Positions 63,317-64,000 of a DNA stretch of 64,000 bases are shown in pieces. The stretch comes from Domibacillus antri. GTDB taxonomy: Bacteria > Bacillota > Bacilli > Bacillales > Domibacillaceae. Within the stretch, counting starts at the first letter, position 1, and each line of letters opens with the position of its first letter. The translations under genes were made by a program, and so were the position numbers. The DNA is taken from NCBI RefSeq assembly GCF_001936625.1, contig NZ_MSDU01000008.1:1-64000 (forward strand). The letters are read 5' to 3'. The notes under the pieces are model-generated. The model saw only the letters and a program-made list of their open reading frames with translations. It ran no database searches and had not been told where the DNA came from.

Positions 63317-64000
63317 GATGTTTCACCTGAAAATAAACGAAGTACTTTTTTTGCATCTCTTTTCACATGCTCCGCAAATACATCCGTGCCAGTGCAGGAC
63401 GGACAGCCATTTTCACACGGACAGTCGTCAATGATATCGATAGCCGCATCAATCACCGCTGTCATGTTTTTATAAAGATGCTCCGCTAGACCGATTCCGC
63501 CGGCGTAATGATCGTATAAAGAGGTGCCACGGACTGAAGGACATTCGCCGCACCGATCAATCCCTGCTCAATCCTGTCCTCTGTCCAGTCGTGCAGTCCT
63601 TCATTGACGGTCATCCACACAGCATTCGTATGAATTTCCACTTCCGGAAGGTGAATTGGTCCAGACCCAATATTATCATGCGTTTCAAATTTAATTTTCT
63701 TAAAGATCGTGGCCATTGCATGGAACGCCACATCCCCATAATGATAAGAAGAAAAGCCCGAAGCCATTTCCTGATCTTCTTCCAGTACCTGCAGCTGCAC
63801 GGCTAAATTCGCGTCAGTAAAATAATCAACATCGACTTCACGTACGTACGCTTTTTTCTCTTCCCAGTCCAGTTCTTCCACTTGATATTGAATACCCTGA
63901 TGCAAATAAATTGCTTCTTCATGCGGCAATGTCATCGCGCTGAACCGGTCCATTTCACCAATTACTTTCCGATTGGCGGTTTCAGACAAATCAATGATGA
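63313..64000 (-). pseudogene. mrfA: MrfA/YprA DNA repair helicase, C-terminal part, broken (runs off the edge)
   Basis: The frame that enters from the right edge reads SEDTANRKV-like residues then FSAMTLPHEEAIYLHQGIQY and FKKIKFETHDNIGSGPIHLP, the DUF1998 domain of YprA/MrfA. After NVLQSVA it hits a stop at 63486 while the true continuation, SLYDHYAGGIGLAEHLYKN and the four-Cys CPCENGCPSCTG, lies in another frame ending at 63313, overlapping mrfB (ATGA). About 25-30 residues seem deleted at the junction. The Cys cluster is therefore lost from the product. The helicase motifs are outside the window. Confidence 0.75.

Noticed and set aside
1-64000. CRISPR arrays, tRNA genes, complete insertion sequences or prophage
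   Set aside because: No regularly spaced repeats, no clear tRNA cloverleaf, no transposase or phage structural genes were found by reading.

Overview
The window is a piece of a Bacillaceae chromosome (Firmicutes, spore-former). Three things point there: gene order matching the B. subtilis ypsC-ypmR neighbourhood (gpsB-rnpB-ypsC, ypbR/dynA, ypcP, ypdQ, ypeP, ypeQ, mntR, cvfC, brxA, ypiP, thyA, dfrA, plsC, ypmR, ypmS, msrAB, yozE); sporulation genes (lytH, a SleL/YaaH-type cortex hydrolase, spo0M, a YhcN-type lipoprotein); and Bacillus-style strong Shine-Dalgarno sites, many GTG/TTG starts and U-tract terminators. The species cannot be fixed from the sequence alone. Nearly all genes are on the minus strand.

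Layout. 1-900: a minus-strand 16S rRNA leader with two tandem promoters (the rRNA operon lies off the left edge) and the decayed end of an NlpC/P60 gene. 942-10900: cell wall and spore genes (MreB paralogue, two LysM hydrolases, LytH, NlpC/P60-SLH protein). 10945-18600: an accessory island with an ApaLI-like restriction enzyme and a frameshifted methyltransferase, a truncated Rpn nuclease, a DUF262 chimera, a PLD-helicase coupled to a MazG-like pyrophosphohydrolase, small decayed genes and a PemK-like toxin. 18680-20690: a wrecked PAS-GGDEF-EAL gene. 20990-30120: transport and housekeeping (MATE, KtrD-type K+ channel, SDR, CtpA, LdcB-DeoD, Spo0M, YozE). 30200-46480: the conserved yp* block, plus an ABC importer operon and a Hanks-type kinase with a tiny coupled protein. 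46510-52340: a metal resistance locus in which a CadC-type repressor and CadA are divergent from czcO-bdbD-bdbC-czcD. 52534-64000: sulfurtransferase, double dynamin DynA, CheX, YpsC, an intact PAS-GGDEF-EAL protein, RNase P RNA, GpsB, and the MrfAB DNA repair pair, both genes broken.

Functional groups. The operon cvfC-brxA-ypiP-thyA-dfrA-plsC joins thymidylate synthesis with dihydrofolate regeneration. ypmR-ypmS-msrA-msrB ends in methionine sulfoxide repair. The metal locus has two 16-bp CadC-like operators flanking one promoter region, so efflux (CadA, CzcD) and extracytoplasmic thiol oxidation (BdbCD) are probably induced together. Several genes have lost function: MrfA, MrfB, a cyclic-di-GMP protein, a methyltransferase, Rpn and NlpC/P60. 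About sixty other genes are intact, so this decay is probably real rather than general sequence error, although some breaks lie in homopolymer runs and need checking.

Most noteworthy: the restriction enzyme next to a methyltransferase frameshifted near an A8 tract; the MazG-helicase-DUF262 operon as a candidate defence system; loss of MrfAB; a dispersed intergenic repeat family with a terminator-like end; and a Ser/Tyr/His-rich microprotein coupled to a protein kinase.
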